Of a stretch of 64,000 bases of DNA, positions 23,705 through 35,790 are shown one piece after another. The notes under the pieces were generated by a model. It saw only the letters and a list, made by a program, of their open reading frames with translations, had not been told where the DNA came from and searched no databases. The DNA comes from Isoetes taiwanensis (lineage: Eukaryota > Streptophyta > Lycopodiopsida > Isoetales > Isoetaceae): NCBI GenBank assembly GCA_021234155.1, contig JAJEKV010000490.1:109799-173798 (forward strand). Reading direction: 5' to 3'. The position numbers were made by a program, and so were the translations under genes. Positions within the stretch are counted from its first letter, which is position 1, and each line of letters begins with the position of its first letter.

Positions 23705-25800
23705 ATGGAAGCGGTTCCAAATCATGCGATTCCCGATTTGAGTGACAAAGGCTTTACCTATAAAGAGTTGTATAGATCGGAAAGGCATGTTGATGATAAT
23801 GACATGCGGAAGATGTGGGGTCCGAAGGTAAATGGAAAGGCTTGTTACAGGTTCAAATTATTAAAGGAAAACAAGAAGGAACAATTCTTGTCATTATACA
23901 ACAAAATATATGATCGAACCAAGGTTTTAGGAGGGTAAGTACCCCAAGCACTGGCAATGGCATTTCTGTTACATTGTAATGGGCGTGAAATAGACTGGAT
24001 GAGCTTCTATGAGCATGCAAAATCAGCTTCAAAAAGTAGAGCACTTGCAAACAATGTGGATGATGAGCTAGAAAGTGGCACTGCAGAACGCATCCTCCAA
24101 AGGGGTTTGTCTCCGGACCGCACCGCCGGTTCTTCATAAGTTAACTTCACAAAACCTTGGTAGCTCCTAACGTGACAAATGATGCCAATTATGCAAAATG
24201 TAAAAATCCGTGTATTATTCAACTCTAGTTTTTATATTCATTTATTCTCTTAGCTCCATTGTCATAGTAATTCTTAGTCTGATTTTAAGTGTAAGTCTAA
24301 TTAAGTCTTAATCTAAGTCTAAGTCTGTCTAAGTCTAAATTAGTCTAATTCTGCCTAAGTCCTGCCTAAGTCTAAGTCGGGCCTAGGGCTCAGGTAAGTC
24401 CTGTCTTAGTCTAAGTCGGGCCTAATTGCCTAAGTCCGCCCAAGTCTAAGTCGGGCCTAGTCTAATTCTCGCCTAAGTCTAAGTGGGCCTAAGTCTATCT
24501 AAGTCTAAGTGTAAGTCCTGTCTGGGCATGTCTTAGTCTGCTAGTGTAAGTCTAAGTCAGTCTAAGTCAGCCTGTCTAAGTCTGTCTAAGTCTAAGTCAG
24601 TCTAAGTCAGTCATTCTGTCTAAGTGTAAGTCTTAGTCTAAGTCTAAGTCTAAGTCTAAGTCTAAGTCTGTCTAAGTCTGTCTTGAAGTTATGTTTGTAA
24701 TCTAGTTCTACCAGTCATAATTGTTGAGTGCAAGCATGCATATCATGTCACATGCTGCCTAGCGCATTTCAGGTAGCATCTTCCCATCTATAATTTTTTA
24801 AATTTGTAGGATTATCTAACATAGTTTTTCTTGTGTAGTGGCACTACGATGTGTTGCGATAGCGGTTGTGGACATAGCAAGTCAGACAATTGGTTGTTTT
24901 TTCTTGGTTTAAAGAAGCATCATGGGACCAAGATTAATATGATAGCATATTTGAATGGTTGGTCTATATGCATTTTTTTTTTTCATCTTCATAGTATGTT
25001 GTTAATGATTGCTGGTTTGATATTGGAACAGAAAATTTGCCTTCAAAAGGCATTGGCTCCACTCCAGCATCCTTATCATTTATCAAAGAGCATAAGCTTG
25101 TGCCTAGACATTTGAGCAGAGCTTTAACAAGCACCGAGGATGTGCATGTGATCAATGATGTTTCTGAAGACGAACAAATTGACAACAATGATGGTAAGTG
25201 AAGTCATTCCTAGATTGCTAGTAATGATTGTTGGTTCCTAGATTCCAAGATTCATGTCTTTTGATTGCTAGTTTTTTAATTTATGTATGATCTAGATATT
25301 CAAGGCCACTCATAACAATTTTTTTTTTTTTTTTTTTTTATGTATGATCTAGCTATTCAAGGCCACTCATCAAAGATAGGTACTACTGTAGAAGTTGAAG
25401 GTAACAACAAAGAATTAGTTTTTCATGAAGAGAATGAGCCAAAGACGACGATGATTTCGCCAGGTAATACATGCTTTCTGCAGAGGGAAAATATTTGTTA
25501 TTACATATTATCAATTTTTGTAATGCTTGTAGGGTTAAAGAGATCGCAAGATGGGAAAGATATGAGTGACACCGCTTCATCACCTTTTGGAAAGAAACCA
25601 ATGTGGGCAAATCCGGCTTCTTGACAATGGGAAGGCTACTTTGTCTCAATCAAAGTTTGATGGTGTAGCAGAGGATAATAAGGCTATTGAAACCCATCTG
25701 AGTCTTCCAATTTCATCATGTAGTCCAGTTGTGAAGACAAAGAAAGAGACATCTCATCGATCACAATCAAGAATCTGTTTCACCGTAATTCTTTATTTTT
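23705..25800 (+). pseudogene. X2: conserved inward-reading end gene of outer element
   Basis: Function unknown. ATG at 23705 gives a first exon with DMRKMWGPKVNGKACYRF, then KEQFLSLYNKIYDRT. A further piece near 23950-24060 has KHWQWHFCYIVMGVK, a stop, and WMSFYEHAKSASKSRA. Gene X1 (39.48-38.9 kb) has DLKKLWGDRVPNKSA, EQYKEFMQIYKRITG and RRWAYYLHIKGRSVNWKSFW in the same order, so X is a real family gene. Later exon-like pieces with plant splice borders lie at about 25030-25194 (LPSKGIGSTPASLSFIKEHK, donor GTAAGT), 25360-25460 and 25533-25790. A stop and a frame change show decay. A repeat-filled intron lies at 24.27-24.69 kb. Confidence 0.5.
24270..24690 (+). repeat. Degenerate TAAGTC-type satellite in X2 intron
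   Basis: Dozens of imperfect copies of TAAGTC or TAAGTCTG, with interspersed GGGCCTAA and CCTGTC variants. Simple-sequence expansion; no coding content. Confidence 0.9.
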
Positions 25801-25859
25801 TTGTATGAAGTGATTATGTTTGTTTATTTGAAAGCATTTTCTTCCGTGAAATAAAAGGG

Positions 25860-26588
25860 CTTTAATTGTCGCAACGAGGAAAAGTAAACGCTGGTGAAGT
25901 TTTTGGCAGTCCTTCCAAGTCCCCATGTACCAAAAAGGATAAAGTCGCATAAAAAGCTTTTTGATTTTTGAGCTAGATGGAGTGTTCTTTGAAGCTATTT
26001 GAAAATACTGAGCCATTGCCAAGTTGTGTCATGGATGGTGCGTAACTTAAGCACCTTAATCATACAAAGATAGTCAGATAAGGCCCCGAGCCAAGGAGCT
26101 TCTAGAGTGGTGTTTGTGAGCACTTCAAGATTGCCATTTGGACAACATTGAGCAAAGACAGCGCAACTAATCTTATTCTGAATCACATGTTTGAAAGAGC
26201 TGTTCGAGAAAAATTACAGTTTACATGGTCTTCAGCTAAGTGCACAAATACGGCATTCAAAGTTGAAAGGAAACCTATCTTGTTGAAGGAGTTGAGCAAT
26301 GTTTATTCTGAAATAAAGGGAGGTTGGATGGACAAAAATACATTGCTAGTCAATGATATGGCGTACCGTGGTTTTAAGAACAGTCCACATACAATGGTAT
26401 GCCCCAATACTTATCAACCGTCCAGAAGAGATGGTGACTTTCTATTCGAACATCTAAGACCATGGCTGGAACTACTGTTAGAAGCTGAGAATGTGGAAGT
26501 GTATCTTCAAGCCAATCCATTAATTAACTTTCTGGATAAGGTTTCGAAGAACGCAATTGATACTCTCAAGAAATACAGATATCGTTGA
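25860..26588 (+). pseudogene. FCP1/NIF phosphatase-like gene tail inside outer element
   Basis: Broken frames give LIFELDGVFFEAI (about 25960-25990), EHFKIAIWTTLSKDSATN (about 26125-26165) and an open stretch to 26588 with KPILLKELSNVYSEIKGGWM, NTLLVNDMAYRGFKN and DFLFEHLRPWLELLLEAENV. In order these match the NLI-interacting-factor/FCP1 phosphatase fold: DLDxT-like motif, IxxWTS-like strand, KPLxLKxLSxVW and LLIDDSPYKAL. The catalytic Asp positions are altered (ELDGV for DLDGT, VND for IDD), so it should not be an active phosphatase. It may be a captured host gene or the C-terminal part of X. Confidence 0.6.
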
Positions 26589-27734
26589 CATCATAACAGT
26601 GTTTTATATGATCCTTGACCATGGTTTTGTTTAGTGAAATTGTATCATTATAATTGTTGCTGTATTTTCTCACACAAGATAAGTGACCAAGTCTTGGCTC
26701 TTGTGTTGAATTAATAAAATACATGCCTTGAGGGAGTTCTTTGATAAGTTGTGTATAAGCCTTCATGTAATTTGCAGATCTTCATGTAATTTGCAGATTG
26801 TGAATGGTTCTACATTTTTCCCTTTTACTAAGCTGTTACCTTTCACTGGATTTCTTCAAACTGCAAAACAATACATAAAATAAGATTCTTCATTCATCTC
26901 TCCAACACTAAATTTAGGGGCCTTCTTAAAGAAGAAACTAATGATCACCAAGGAATGCTTTGAATCTGTAGTGATGTAATTAGCAGTTGCATCTGTATGT
27001 ATTTTTATGGGTCTTTTCTACTTTGTAACAATCAGCTTGTAGTTCATGTACTTACAAATGTTCATTGGAAGTCCAGTTCAACTTGAAAAACATTCTGTCT
27101 TTTTTTATCTCTTCTTCATGCAACAAGCAACAGCCTAGTAGATTGTTTTGGCAAATCCTGTTGCTCATAAAATGCAGGTGGAATATACACCATGTTCTGC
27201 ATTTGCAATCCATTCCTTCAAGATCCTTGACATTTCTATAATGCAAGAAGATAATTAGATTAAAAACATAACTAATTTAATGAAACTCAGATTGAATTAG
27301 ATTACAAACATAACCAGTATTTGGAATATACAAAGAACACATATATAGAACCATATTATATTATCTCTTGTAACTTGTTTACAAAAATGCCCGTCCAAAC
27401 CAGTTTTCACAGACGAGTTTTCACAGGCCAGTTTTCCTTTAAAAAAAAAACAGTTACATTATGTTATATCGGTCAAGTTTTTACAGAGAAACCAAGTACA
27501 GCTGTTCAAAAACCCTGTTCTGGAGCCGAAAAACTAAAGAAAAGAAGATAGTAAAACTATACTTTATGAAAAACTGCAGATTTAAAAAACTTTTTTAATC
27601 AGGCATCTTGAGCTGAATTATAAGGCCACCATCTCCACCAACTTCACTCTTCATCTTCAACAGGCGTTCCTCATGAAAGCAGGCACGATCTACCCACTGC
27701 TGTACTTTTTCAGTAACTGAAGCTCCCTTGTGTT
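26589..27734. other. No gene recognised
   Basis: AT-rich outer-element sequence between the phosphatase-like tail and the nested element. A direct repeat (GATCTTCATGTAATTTGCA, about 26760-26797) is the only structure seen. Confidence 0.5.
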
Positions 27735-27825
27735 GGGTAAAAGCACGCTGTGGTGTTCCAATTCGGCTGTCCCCCCTGTCCCCCCAAAATGTGGCGTTGC
27801 ATCCACCACTTTTGTGGTATGAAAG
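27735..27825 (+). repeat. Left (M-side) terminal inverted repeat, inner element
   Basis: Pairs with 39630-39714. It contains two C-runs (GTCCCCCCTGTCCCCCC), read as two G-runs on the other strand, exactly as at the M-side end of the outer element. Confidence 0.8.
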
Positions 27826-28032
27826 TATAATTATGGCACCGCTCAGCTGCCGGTATTTAAGAATAGAGTCCCAATTTGTGGGGGAAATTCTAATTTCAAA
27901 AACTAAAATTAAAATTCAAATTCCTATTCTTTGGCCAAGTCCTGTTCTTTGGCTCCCTCCCTGCTGCGAGCTCCAATCCATTGTGGATATGGATGTCAAT
28001 GAGATAATGCGTATAACGAACCGGCATTTCGC

Positions 28033-28668
28033 ATGGGAGAAAAACTAAGAAGAACCAAGGAACAAGAAATGTTGAAGAAAAGACGCCAGAGGAAAAGAAG
28101 AAGAGAAGAAAAATTGAGCTTGCGTAACTGGCGAAGGATCCGGTTCATCAAGAAGTGCAAGCAGTAAACGCCGTATTATCCTTAGTTTGCTAACGTCTTT
28201 CCATAAACAGACCAAAAGAATAGAGGATAGCACAAAGAAAGAAATTTTACTTGATTTTTTGAGGGATAAAACATTGGAAAAATTCATAGGTGAAGAATTA
28301 AAGGATCTGGAAGCCAAGAACATCGTTATAAGGAGCCTCTGGGACTCCATGTAGATCGCCAAACTCTCTATCAAAGAATGATCGCCTAGCGTACCAAGAA
28401 TAGCTTGCCTTGTAATGTCCAGCACCACGCCATGCGCATTTCAAACAAGTGACAAAATCAGCCAATTGAGATCTTGGAAAGGTATTAGGTGTTCACCCAA
28501 GAAACCTACAAAAGGCAAAGAAAAAGAGGGAAGAGATCGATTACAATGGTGGGAAATGGGTTTCTTACAAGAGGGCTAAAAGATTCGATGCAATTTCAGA
28601 TGAACATATAGAAAAAATTCAAAAATTTTGGATTGAGAACACCAGAGTGTCTCCTAAATGGAATCCAA
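28033..28668 (+). pseudogene. T1: N-terminal part of second transposase-like gene
   Basis: ATG at 28033. A basic start (EQEMLKKRRQRKRRREEK) matches the outer-element fragment at 54.24-54.01 kb (EQEALKKRRQRKRRNEEK). After a frame change, ILLDFLRDKTLEKFIGEELK and GKWVSYKRAKRFDAISDEHI, then FWIENTRVSP, match T2 (ILSDFIKEKEIKEFLSDEF, GWVFYKRSRRFDSI, FWDANTRVSP). It ends abruptly at about 28668, where the opposite-strand M1 sequence begins mid-gene, so a deletion removed the 3' parts of both genes. Confidence 0.65.
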
Positions 28669-29614
28669 CTTTGATAGATCTGTGTTTTGGGTGATACTGA
28701 TGTCGGGTTGAGCTGGATCAGGGTCAACATTCTCTGCTTTCGGCTCTTCCTCAAACCCATGGGCACTTGGATTGGCCATCTTATCAAGCGTTTCCAAGAA
28801 CGCCCTCAGGAAACGGCACACTTTACCTGAACTTTCGAAAGCCACGCTCTTTTTGCCTTGCATAAGAGCAACACAAGAAGCCGGCCCCAAATTAAAAAGA
28901 AATCCGAACACAACCATCAGTCGGCACCAGCTGTTCAACAATATGGTAGGCATAGGAGGTTTTCAGCTGGCATTTCAATACAAGATCTCCTTCCATTGCC
29001 GCCCATTTGAATCTTGGTTTGCCTGTAAAAAGAGTCTGATATTTCTTTTTTATCTTCTCGTCGGCATCCTCATTACCTCGTTAGCGGCATTGGAGGCAAT
29101 GGTGTTGACTTAGGAGCCTTGCCGTGGAGATAGGTGAAGCTCCAACTCTGGTTGCACAGTGCTACACCTAACATCACCCCTGTTAATGCACATATGACTA
29201 ATAAAGTACCTGATGTTCTTTCACCCTTCTTTTGCTCTCCCATCCCATTTCTTCATAGGAACCTAAAGATAGGTAGCCATGCTCAATTTGCTTTTGACCT
29301 GCACAAGCAATTGGGCAAATTCAATCGAGCGCATGATAATGACCAAGTGATAAACTTTGGCATCCGTCATGGTAGCTATCCTTGTAAATAGATCTGTGTA
29401 TTTCTTGCAATCCCATACCTTGTTTATCCCTCGGATGTCAATAAATATCAGTGTCGCATTCTCTGACACTTGGGAGGAAGTAGGGATGCCATCCTTTGTC
29501 ACTGCTATGACAATATTTTTCTTTTCCTTTCTTTTTCTAGCCTCTTCTGGCTTTAGAATATTCCTGATTGGCTCCAAAAAGGCTACAGGTAGGTTACCTA
29601 GTGTATGATCCTTG

Positions 29615-30310
29615 TTACATGCAATATTGTACTTGGAACAAGGTTATTTTGCACCTGGAGATATATATATTTGGAATTTGCTGCTCCTCAAAATTTAACT
29701 ACGTTCTCTTTTCTTAGGGCCCGAAGGGCCCAAAAATTTTTTATATGTATATAACATCCACCATTGGCAATAATTAACAAAACCATTATATCCTACATGT
29801 TAAAATTAAAATCCCCTTGGACCCCTTTGGTTTGGGTGCATATTCACACGGGGTCACTCGCCAACAAGAGCCCCGGATGAGCATATATGCCTTATATTCC
29901 TTGATGTGGACCGTAGATAGCGATCCTCGCTTTATGGGGTATTCTTGTACAAATTTTTATATACGGTGATATGCAGGTGTGCTAAATATTATAAGATTTG
30001 AGTTAATATATTATATGGTGTCAATTTCATATGTGTGTAATATAATTTAAGGGCTCTCGCCCCACGTGACCCCGCGGTGAATATGCACCCAAACCAAAAG
30101 GGGTCCAAGGGGATTTTAATTTTAACATGTAGGATATAATGGTTTTGTTAATTATTGCCAATGGTGGATGTTATATACATATAAAAATTTTTGACCCTTC
30201 GGCCCTAAGAAAAGAGAAACGAAGTTAAATTTTGAGGAGCAAAGAAATTCCAAATATATATATCTCCGTGTGCAAAAATAACCTTGTTCCAAGTACAATA
30301 TTGCATGTAA
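29615..30310. mobile_element. Foldback element with arms of about 260 bases
   Basis: The left arm (29615-29880) starts TTACATGCAATATTGTACTT; the right arm (about 30050-30310) is its inverted copy, ending AAGTACAATATTGCATGTAA. Both contain CCTTGGACCCCTTTGGTTTG or its complement, and the loop is about 170 bases. There is no coding capacity. It is inserted in an intron-like stretch of M1. A target duplication is not clear. Confidence 0.85.
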
Positions 30311-31770
30311 TAAAAACATGAATAGAAATAAATACATTATGAGGTTCATGCGCCCCGCATGTTTCTATACATGCCATACATGTCCACACCACTATGTACA
30401 TGCATCTGTTTGAGCGTTTTGCCACGGTCTCACTTCTATTACAAAGTGTGCCTTGTAGTTGCCTTGCTCGTATACCAAGGGCTCGATGAATATTTCTTGC
30501 ATTGCATAGCAAAGGCCACTCAAATATATGCAAATATGCTGTTATATGCTGCTAGCTTCTCAATGGCTTCAAATGTTGTAAGATTAACAACATTATGGTC
30601 TCCTCCCGGAGGATTTAGGACTAATTTGTGAGAACAAGCATGGCATTTCCAAATATAAAATCTGTAGAAGGCGGTGAGGTGTAATGCGCAAGAAACCATT
30701 GATAGCATAAAACCCTTAGAATATCTAGCAATCTGCGGATATGGCAATGCTTGAGAAGTAGCATGGCAACCAGGATCCCGAGATGGCCATGTCGTTTCCA
30801 TATCGTTCGGCTTTGCCTTCTCAACTACTCCTTTAGACACCTATAACAAAATATCAAGAAAAAGGATGCATGAGATGGATGACCTCGAAGCGAGAAGGCG
30901 CATTTTCTTACATATTCTAGAGATGTTTCGGATATTTTACTTTCTATATGGATACACTGATTCGAATCTGTTGCTTCTCAAAGATATAGTTTGCACCTCC
31001 AAAGATAAAAAACCCCATCCACAACTCATCGACCAAATAAGATGGGCCAGCATAACTACGAATTCATAAAGAGAATTTATTCTTCATCTGCTGTAATCAA
31101 GAGCATCACCTCGCCACAAATCAACAAAGAAGCAAATATCTTTCGAACACACAATATTTTGATGGATAATAGAATAGAATGGAAAAGCCTCGATCATCTT
31201 CGTGGGTTACATGCCAAGAAATCCGCCGAATCCTCAAGAACCGGACAGATAACCCAAAATGCCAATCTCCAAATCGTAGGAAAAATTGTAGACCCGATTT
31301 AGCTCAAGGGCACAAAATTGTGCTTACCTCACACCCCGTGTTTGAAAAGCGCAAGCAGAGACCCCCGGGTCGAATGCAAAGAAGGCTCCAAACGACCTCC
31401 TCGGATCATAACTCAACGGCCTTGGGCATCCCCAGGCGGGGCATCTCGGGTTTGGCGTAAAACATAAACCTTGCCGCTTTGCTTCCATTTCAAACAAAAA
31501 AAAACCCTAACTACATAGGGCGCCGATGGTCGCGCATGCCCAATTCCAAACCTTTTAAGAAAACTTAAGTGCTAAAAACATTACAAATTTAATCGTGGAC
31601 CGCATCGATGTCGCTTCTCATAAAAAATGAATGGTCAAGATAAGCGGCACTCTAGAAATAGTTCGTTCAAGACACCAAGATGAATACCAAGAATGAAATC
31701 ATAGAAAACCTTTGTAAATATCGTACAAAAACACAAAATGACCCCCGTCATTATGCTAGGATATTAGTTA
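30311..31770. other. Unassigned interior of M1
   Basis: The minus-strand stretch 30840-30520 (HKLVLNPPGGDHNVVNLTTF) is open but has no clear counterpart in M2. The remainder shows no conserved exon and is probably intron or inserted sequence. Confidence 0.3.
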
Positions 31771-33953
31771 GCCTTCACGCACTCAGATTTCCAGATCCGA
31801 TATATCCAATTATTCTCATTCGATTGAAATCGGGAAAAGCCCTGAAGCAATTCCTCCCGGCCATCGAAATCCTTTTGCAAAGCAAATTTGAGGCATAAGA
31901 CAAGATTTCGCTACCATAAAAGTGAGGGTTCTCATGGAGTTGCCCGTTCTCCGCAATCAAATCTCCCCGCTATAACTTTGTTGCACCTTTAAATAGGTCT
32001 TGCCTTCTATAATCTCATCGAAAGCAACAGGACAACTCAAGATTCGACATACCTCGTGAGCAACCCGGGCCAGGTCTTGTTAAAGAAGTCTTTGGATGGC
32101 TTGTCCGAAACTCACCATGATCGTCACCGAAGTTTACGACTCACCCACAGATCGGCAACTTCCATTAACTTTTGAAAACCTTCTCATCCATAAAAATGAA
32201 TTGCTTTTCATCCTTAAGCTCCCCGACTTTCAAGGTGGTCGTTGCAATTTCATGGAAATCTGCTGAAGCAATTTCAAGGTCATCAAGATCGCGCGAACTT
32301 GGCGAGTAGAAAACAAATGAATACCTTCCGTTGAAGTTTTAGCTGTCCCTATAGGTCCTTGTGGAGGGCAACCATAAGCCTTGTGTCGATGGCGAAGTTG
32401 TTGCGCTTTTCAATGGTGGGCTCTCTCTCATTACACGGTGTTTGCAATTACTTGCCGTTGCATTGAATACTCAACTCTATATATTCCTTGTCTCGTAAGA
32501 TTTCCGTTCAGCACCCTCGATCTTCTTCTAGCATATACTTTGGCAAATTCGTTGTTGTCGAACCGAACCGACTAATCGAACAAAGGAGTTGTGCAAAGAC
32601 AAATATCGTGGTTGCCGTAAATAATATAAAATTTCTTGCCCTTCAAATCTTCTGGATTGCTCCACGTCACCCTCCTCCTGAAAGATAGACAACCATCAGG
32701 TCAAATATACATAACGAGTGTCCAAAAGATAAAGAATTAGTTACCTGGTAATAGGGTCAAACGGAACGACGTCAGCAGGGGTGAGGACCTCTGTCGGGTA
32801 TGTCTTGAAGCTTTTAACCAGAGTTTGAACATGGTCATTTGACCGCATTCCTGCGGTGTCAAGTTTGCTGGTGCAGGTTCACAATCAAAAATAGAAATCT
32901 TTGTAAACCAATTAACCCCTAAGGGGTAGAACCTTTTGAACTGTTCAAGCTTCTGAGTGGTTTGCTCTGCCATCTTGCGTTCCTCTTCGGGATTGAACTT
33001 CAACTCGACTGGAATGGCAGGTGCTTGGGGCCATGTCAATGCTAGTTTAGAGGAGGCATTAAATGGCAGGGGGGTTTGAGAACTGCTGGGCTGCGGGCTA
33101 TCCTCATTAGGTGTCAGATTCTTAAGGCTAATTTTGAAAGGAGGGAATTTTTTGGAATAAATCCACGGATGTATTGCTATCCGGGGCCTTCATAGCAATA
33201 GGAAGAGTAGGGTTAACAATACCGAGGGGTTTATCGCGGGATTGTGGTTCTTGAGCAATTTCTTTTTGGTGCCGAGGTCTCTCCCAAAGTAGCAATAGGC
33301 TTCACACTCTTTTTTCTTGGCCACGGCTCTTAGCCAATTGGTGTCCATCACGAGGGCATCTTCTCGCCCCGAACTTTCAAGGCACGGCTTCCGGAGGCTT
33401 CTTGTGCGTAGACAAACCATTTCGCATGTCGAGAACCCGAGCAATATGTCTCTGTTTCCCTTTATACCGACAAAGAGAGATTCATAGGATGGCAACAACC
33501 GTACCATACCCCTTAGCCGACGTCGGACGCGTTTTTCCCCGTGGTCGGCTTGTTCATTTTGCCGGGCCGTCATCAAAGACGGGTCATAATTGCGCCATTT
33601 CAAAATGTACTCCGTAAACCGCAATGCTTGTGGGTCCTCAATGCCGCGATATGATGGCATCTTGCACATTGTTCTTCGTGGCCTTCCCACATTGCCACCA
33701 CTATGCCAACTTGTTCAACGTCATCAGCTTTCTTTCCGGTAAACAGGCATGTGTCGCTTCAAGGATCACCCTTAATGTGCGGTGATAGCCGTGCAATCTC
33801 GATACACCATTTCCTTTCATTGGAAGGGTTATAATCTGACCGCTCGACATCCGGTCCTCGGAAGAGAGCAAGTCTTCGTAAACAAAAGCTAGTAGTGAGT
33901 GCCCGTAGGTCGCATAATGTGGTGCAATAAAAAGGTTTAAACTATCAGAGAGA

Positions 33954-34361
33954 AACGCGACCGCGATCCCGCCAAGCGACTAAAATAGAACTCCACACAA
34001 TCGCGGCCGCGACTTTGTGTAGCACTTAAGCAACGGCAGAAAAACATCGGCTGCCGCGAAACTAATGACCTACTACACTAGTAATCGATGAACATCGCAA
34101 TAAAGAAAATCTATGCTCGGCCGCATCAAGCGGCCGCGATCTTGATGAGCAGCTACACTTATGAAGACCGCTATCTAGTAATTATAAAACCAATCAAGCA
34201 AGACCATGGCCGCTGATCTTGATGGCTACACTTATGAAGACCGCTATCTAGAAATTATAAAACCTATCAAGCAAGACCGCTGACCGCGATCTTGCCGAGC
34301 ATCTATACTTATGAAAACAATAGAAGTTCTAGTAGGCAAGATCGCGGGCCGCGATCTTGCC
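33954..34361. repeat. Palindrome cluster in M1 intron 1
   Basis: CGCGACCGCGAT (33955), TCGCGGCCGCGA (34001-34012), AAGCGGCCGCGATCTT (34129-34144), TGACCGCGATCTTGCC (34281-34296) and GCAAGATCGCGGGCCGCGAT (from 34336) recur, the last extending to a 27-base near-perfect inverted repeat. Between them are two copies of a unit of about 73 bases (CTACACTTATGAAGACCGCT at 34153 and 34226). The cluster sits between exon 1 and exon 2 of M1, the same place as in M2. Confidence 0.8.
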
Positions 34362-34410
34362 GAATAAAATGTTAGAAAATACCTTCTCCGAGGGAGTCCT
34401 TAGGTGCCAT

Positions 34411-35790
34411 GGGATCGCTGCTACCGCTCAATACGAAATATGGGTTTTTTGGAGTGGGGGGAACGCCGGAGGTCGGGCGCTAGGCGGGCCGAATGAAATC
34501 GCTGAGTAGAAATTAGTTTTTGAATGTTTTGAGTTTCAATTTATAGAACGCGTCATGAGGAAATTAAATGCCCCCCTCATGATGGCGCTGAAAACGCGTG
34601 CGACCATAACCATAATGGCGCCAGTCACGGCAGTATTAATACCGTACGGGCGCCTCGTGATTTATTCCCCGACATTAATGCGGTCGCGGTATAATATACC
34701 CGTCCGAAAAGGCCAAGAACCCGCGAAAGGTCTTTATCCACTTGGACGTCCCGTTCAATTCGGGTCATAATTTAGGACCGACACTTTATCCGCCTATAAA
34801 TGCCTCCAAAATATCCCGTTTACGGACGGACAAGCTTAATGTAAAATTTGAATTCGAGAACAAACCAATTCGAAAGCGGGGAAAAGCCAATTCAAATTTC
34901 ATTGTTTTGCAAGATCTTCGAGGTATTTGGAGCCGCGCCTTAATCTGGGGCCAAGTTTGGGCAAGGATTTGCTTTGAAATTCCGCATCCATTGAAGGCGC
35001 CGACGAGGGCGCCGATAATCGCTTGTAACCGCCACTACACACTCGGAATCTCAGAATCGTGATCAATTCGTGGTTTCGCCGAGGTAAAAGGCCTATTCCG
35101 ATGCATATCCTCATCAAGTGAACTCAACGTATCAAGAATGCATCAATTTCAATTATAATTGCAACCTCCGAAGTCTCGCACTAACATTCACTATGTATTG
35201 CATGGATTGATAAGATACCTCCTGATACTTTGTTGCAACTATGTAAAAATAGATGTTCTAAGCAAAACTGTGCACTCTGGTGTGTTTATTATACAATGTA
35301 AACGTGTTTCAAGTATATGCTTTCTTTCTCTATGTGGATGAAACTAAACACTGTTTTTATGACACTAAACACCGTATTCTGTGAGGTAGGAGTAATGCCT
35401 TATTCTCGAAGTCAATCGTTTAACTTTGGTGCTCCCACGAGATCGCTGGTCCGCGATACCTTCAACCATCTACACTTGCTATTGACCAAAGAACTCCCAG
35501 ATATCGATAACTTTGAGTTGAACCCACTAGCTAGCCTCGAAATTTGATTTGCACGAGTTCTTATTGAAACAGCTAGTGTGAATGCTTGCAAATAGCGCGA
35601 CCGCGTTCTTACCCATGCTCGATAAGATCGCGGTGGCGAAAGTCGCGGACCATTTCTTATTTTTCAGTTCATATTTTTGTAGTGGTTTATGATCACGATT
35701 GCTTTACGCTCACTAGGATGTGGCCGCTTATTCACTAACCTCTTGTTTGGAGGATGGCTGATGTAATTCGGCCAGATCTGGGGGAAAAAG
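34411..35790. promoter_or_regulatory. Divergent M1/D1 control region
   Basis: On the minus strand TATAAA lies near 34545, upstream of M1 exon 1. CATAATGGCGCC and CATGATGGCGCT (34577-34612) echo the 17-base repeats upstream of M2. The D1 start was not fixed. Further GC motifs (GAGATCGCTGGTCCGCGAT at about 35440; GCGCGACCGCG and GATCGCGGTGGCGA at 35597-35640) resemble the intronic palindromes but are less perfect. Confidence 0.45.

Larger units (their letters stand above)
28669..34410 (-). pseudogene. M1: ParB/methyltransferase-like gene of inner element
   Basis: Exon 1 is exactly 28 bases (34410-34383, MAPKDSLGE, donor GTATTT), the same length as in M2. Later pieces match M2 in order: ALFRGPDVE...RKWCIEIA (about 33855-33780), LRFTEYILKWRNYDPSLM (33690-33190), VELKFNPEEERK...FKRFYPLGV (33039-32737), KKFYIIYGNHDIC (about 32680-32590; ParB-like G-N-H), KTYLKVQQSYSG and EILSYASN (about 32010-31830), LIFIDIRGINKVWD (29577-29263) and VALMQGKKSVAFES (28953-28669; methyltransferase motif I flank). 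Stops and frame changes are frequent, and the last part of the M2 protein is deleted. Introns hold a palindrome cluster and a foldback insertion. Confidence 0.6.

Noticed and set aside
28045-28428. 127-codon minus-strand open stretch
   Set aside because: It is antisense to the T1 reading frame, which matches T2 and the 54.2 kb fragment.
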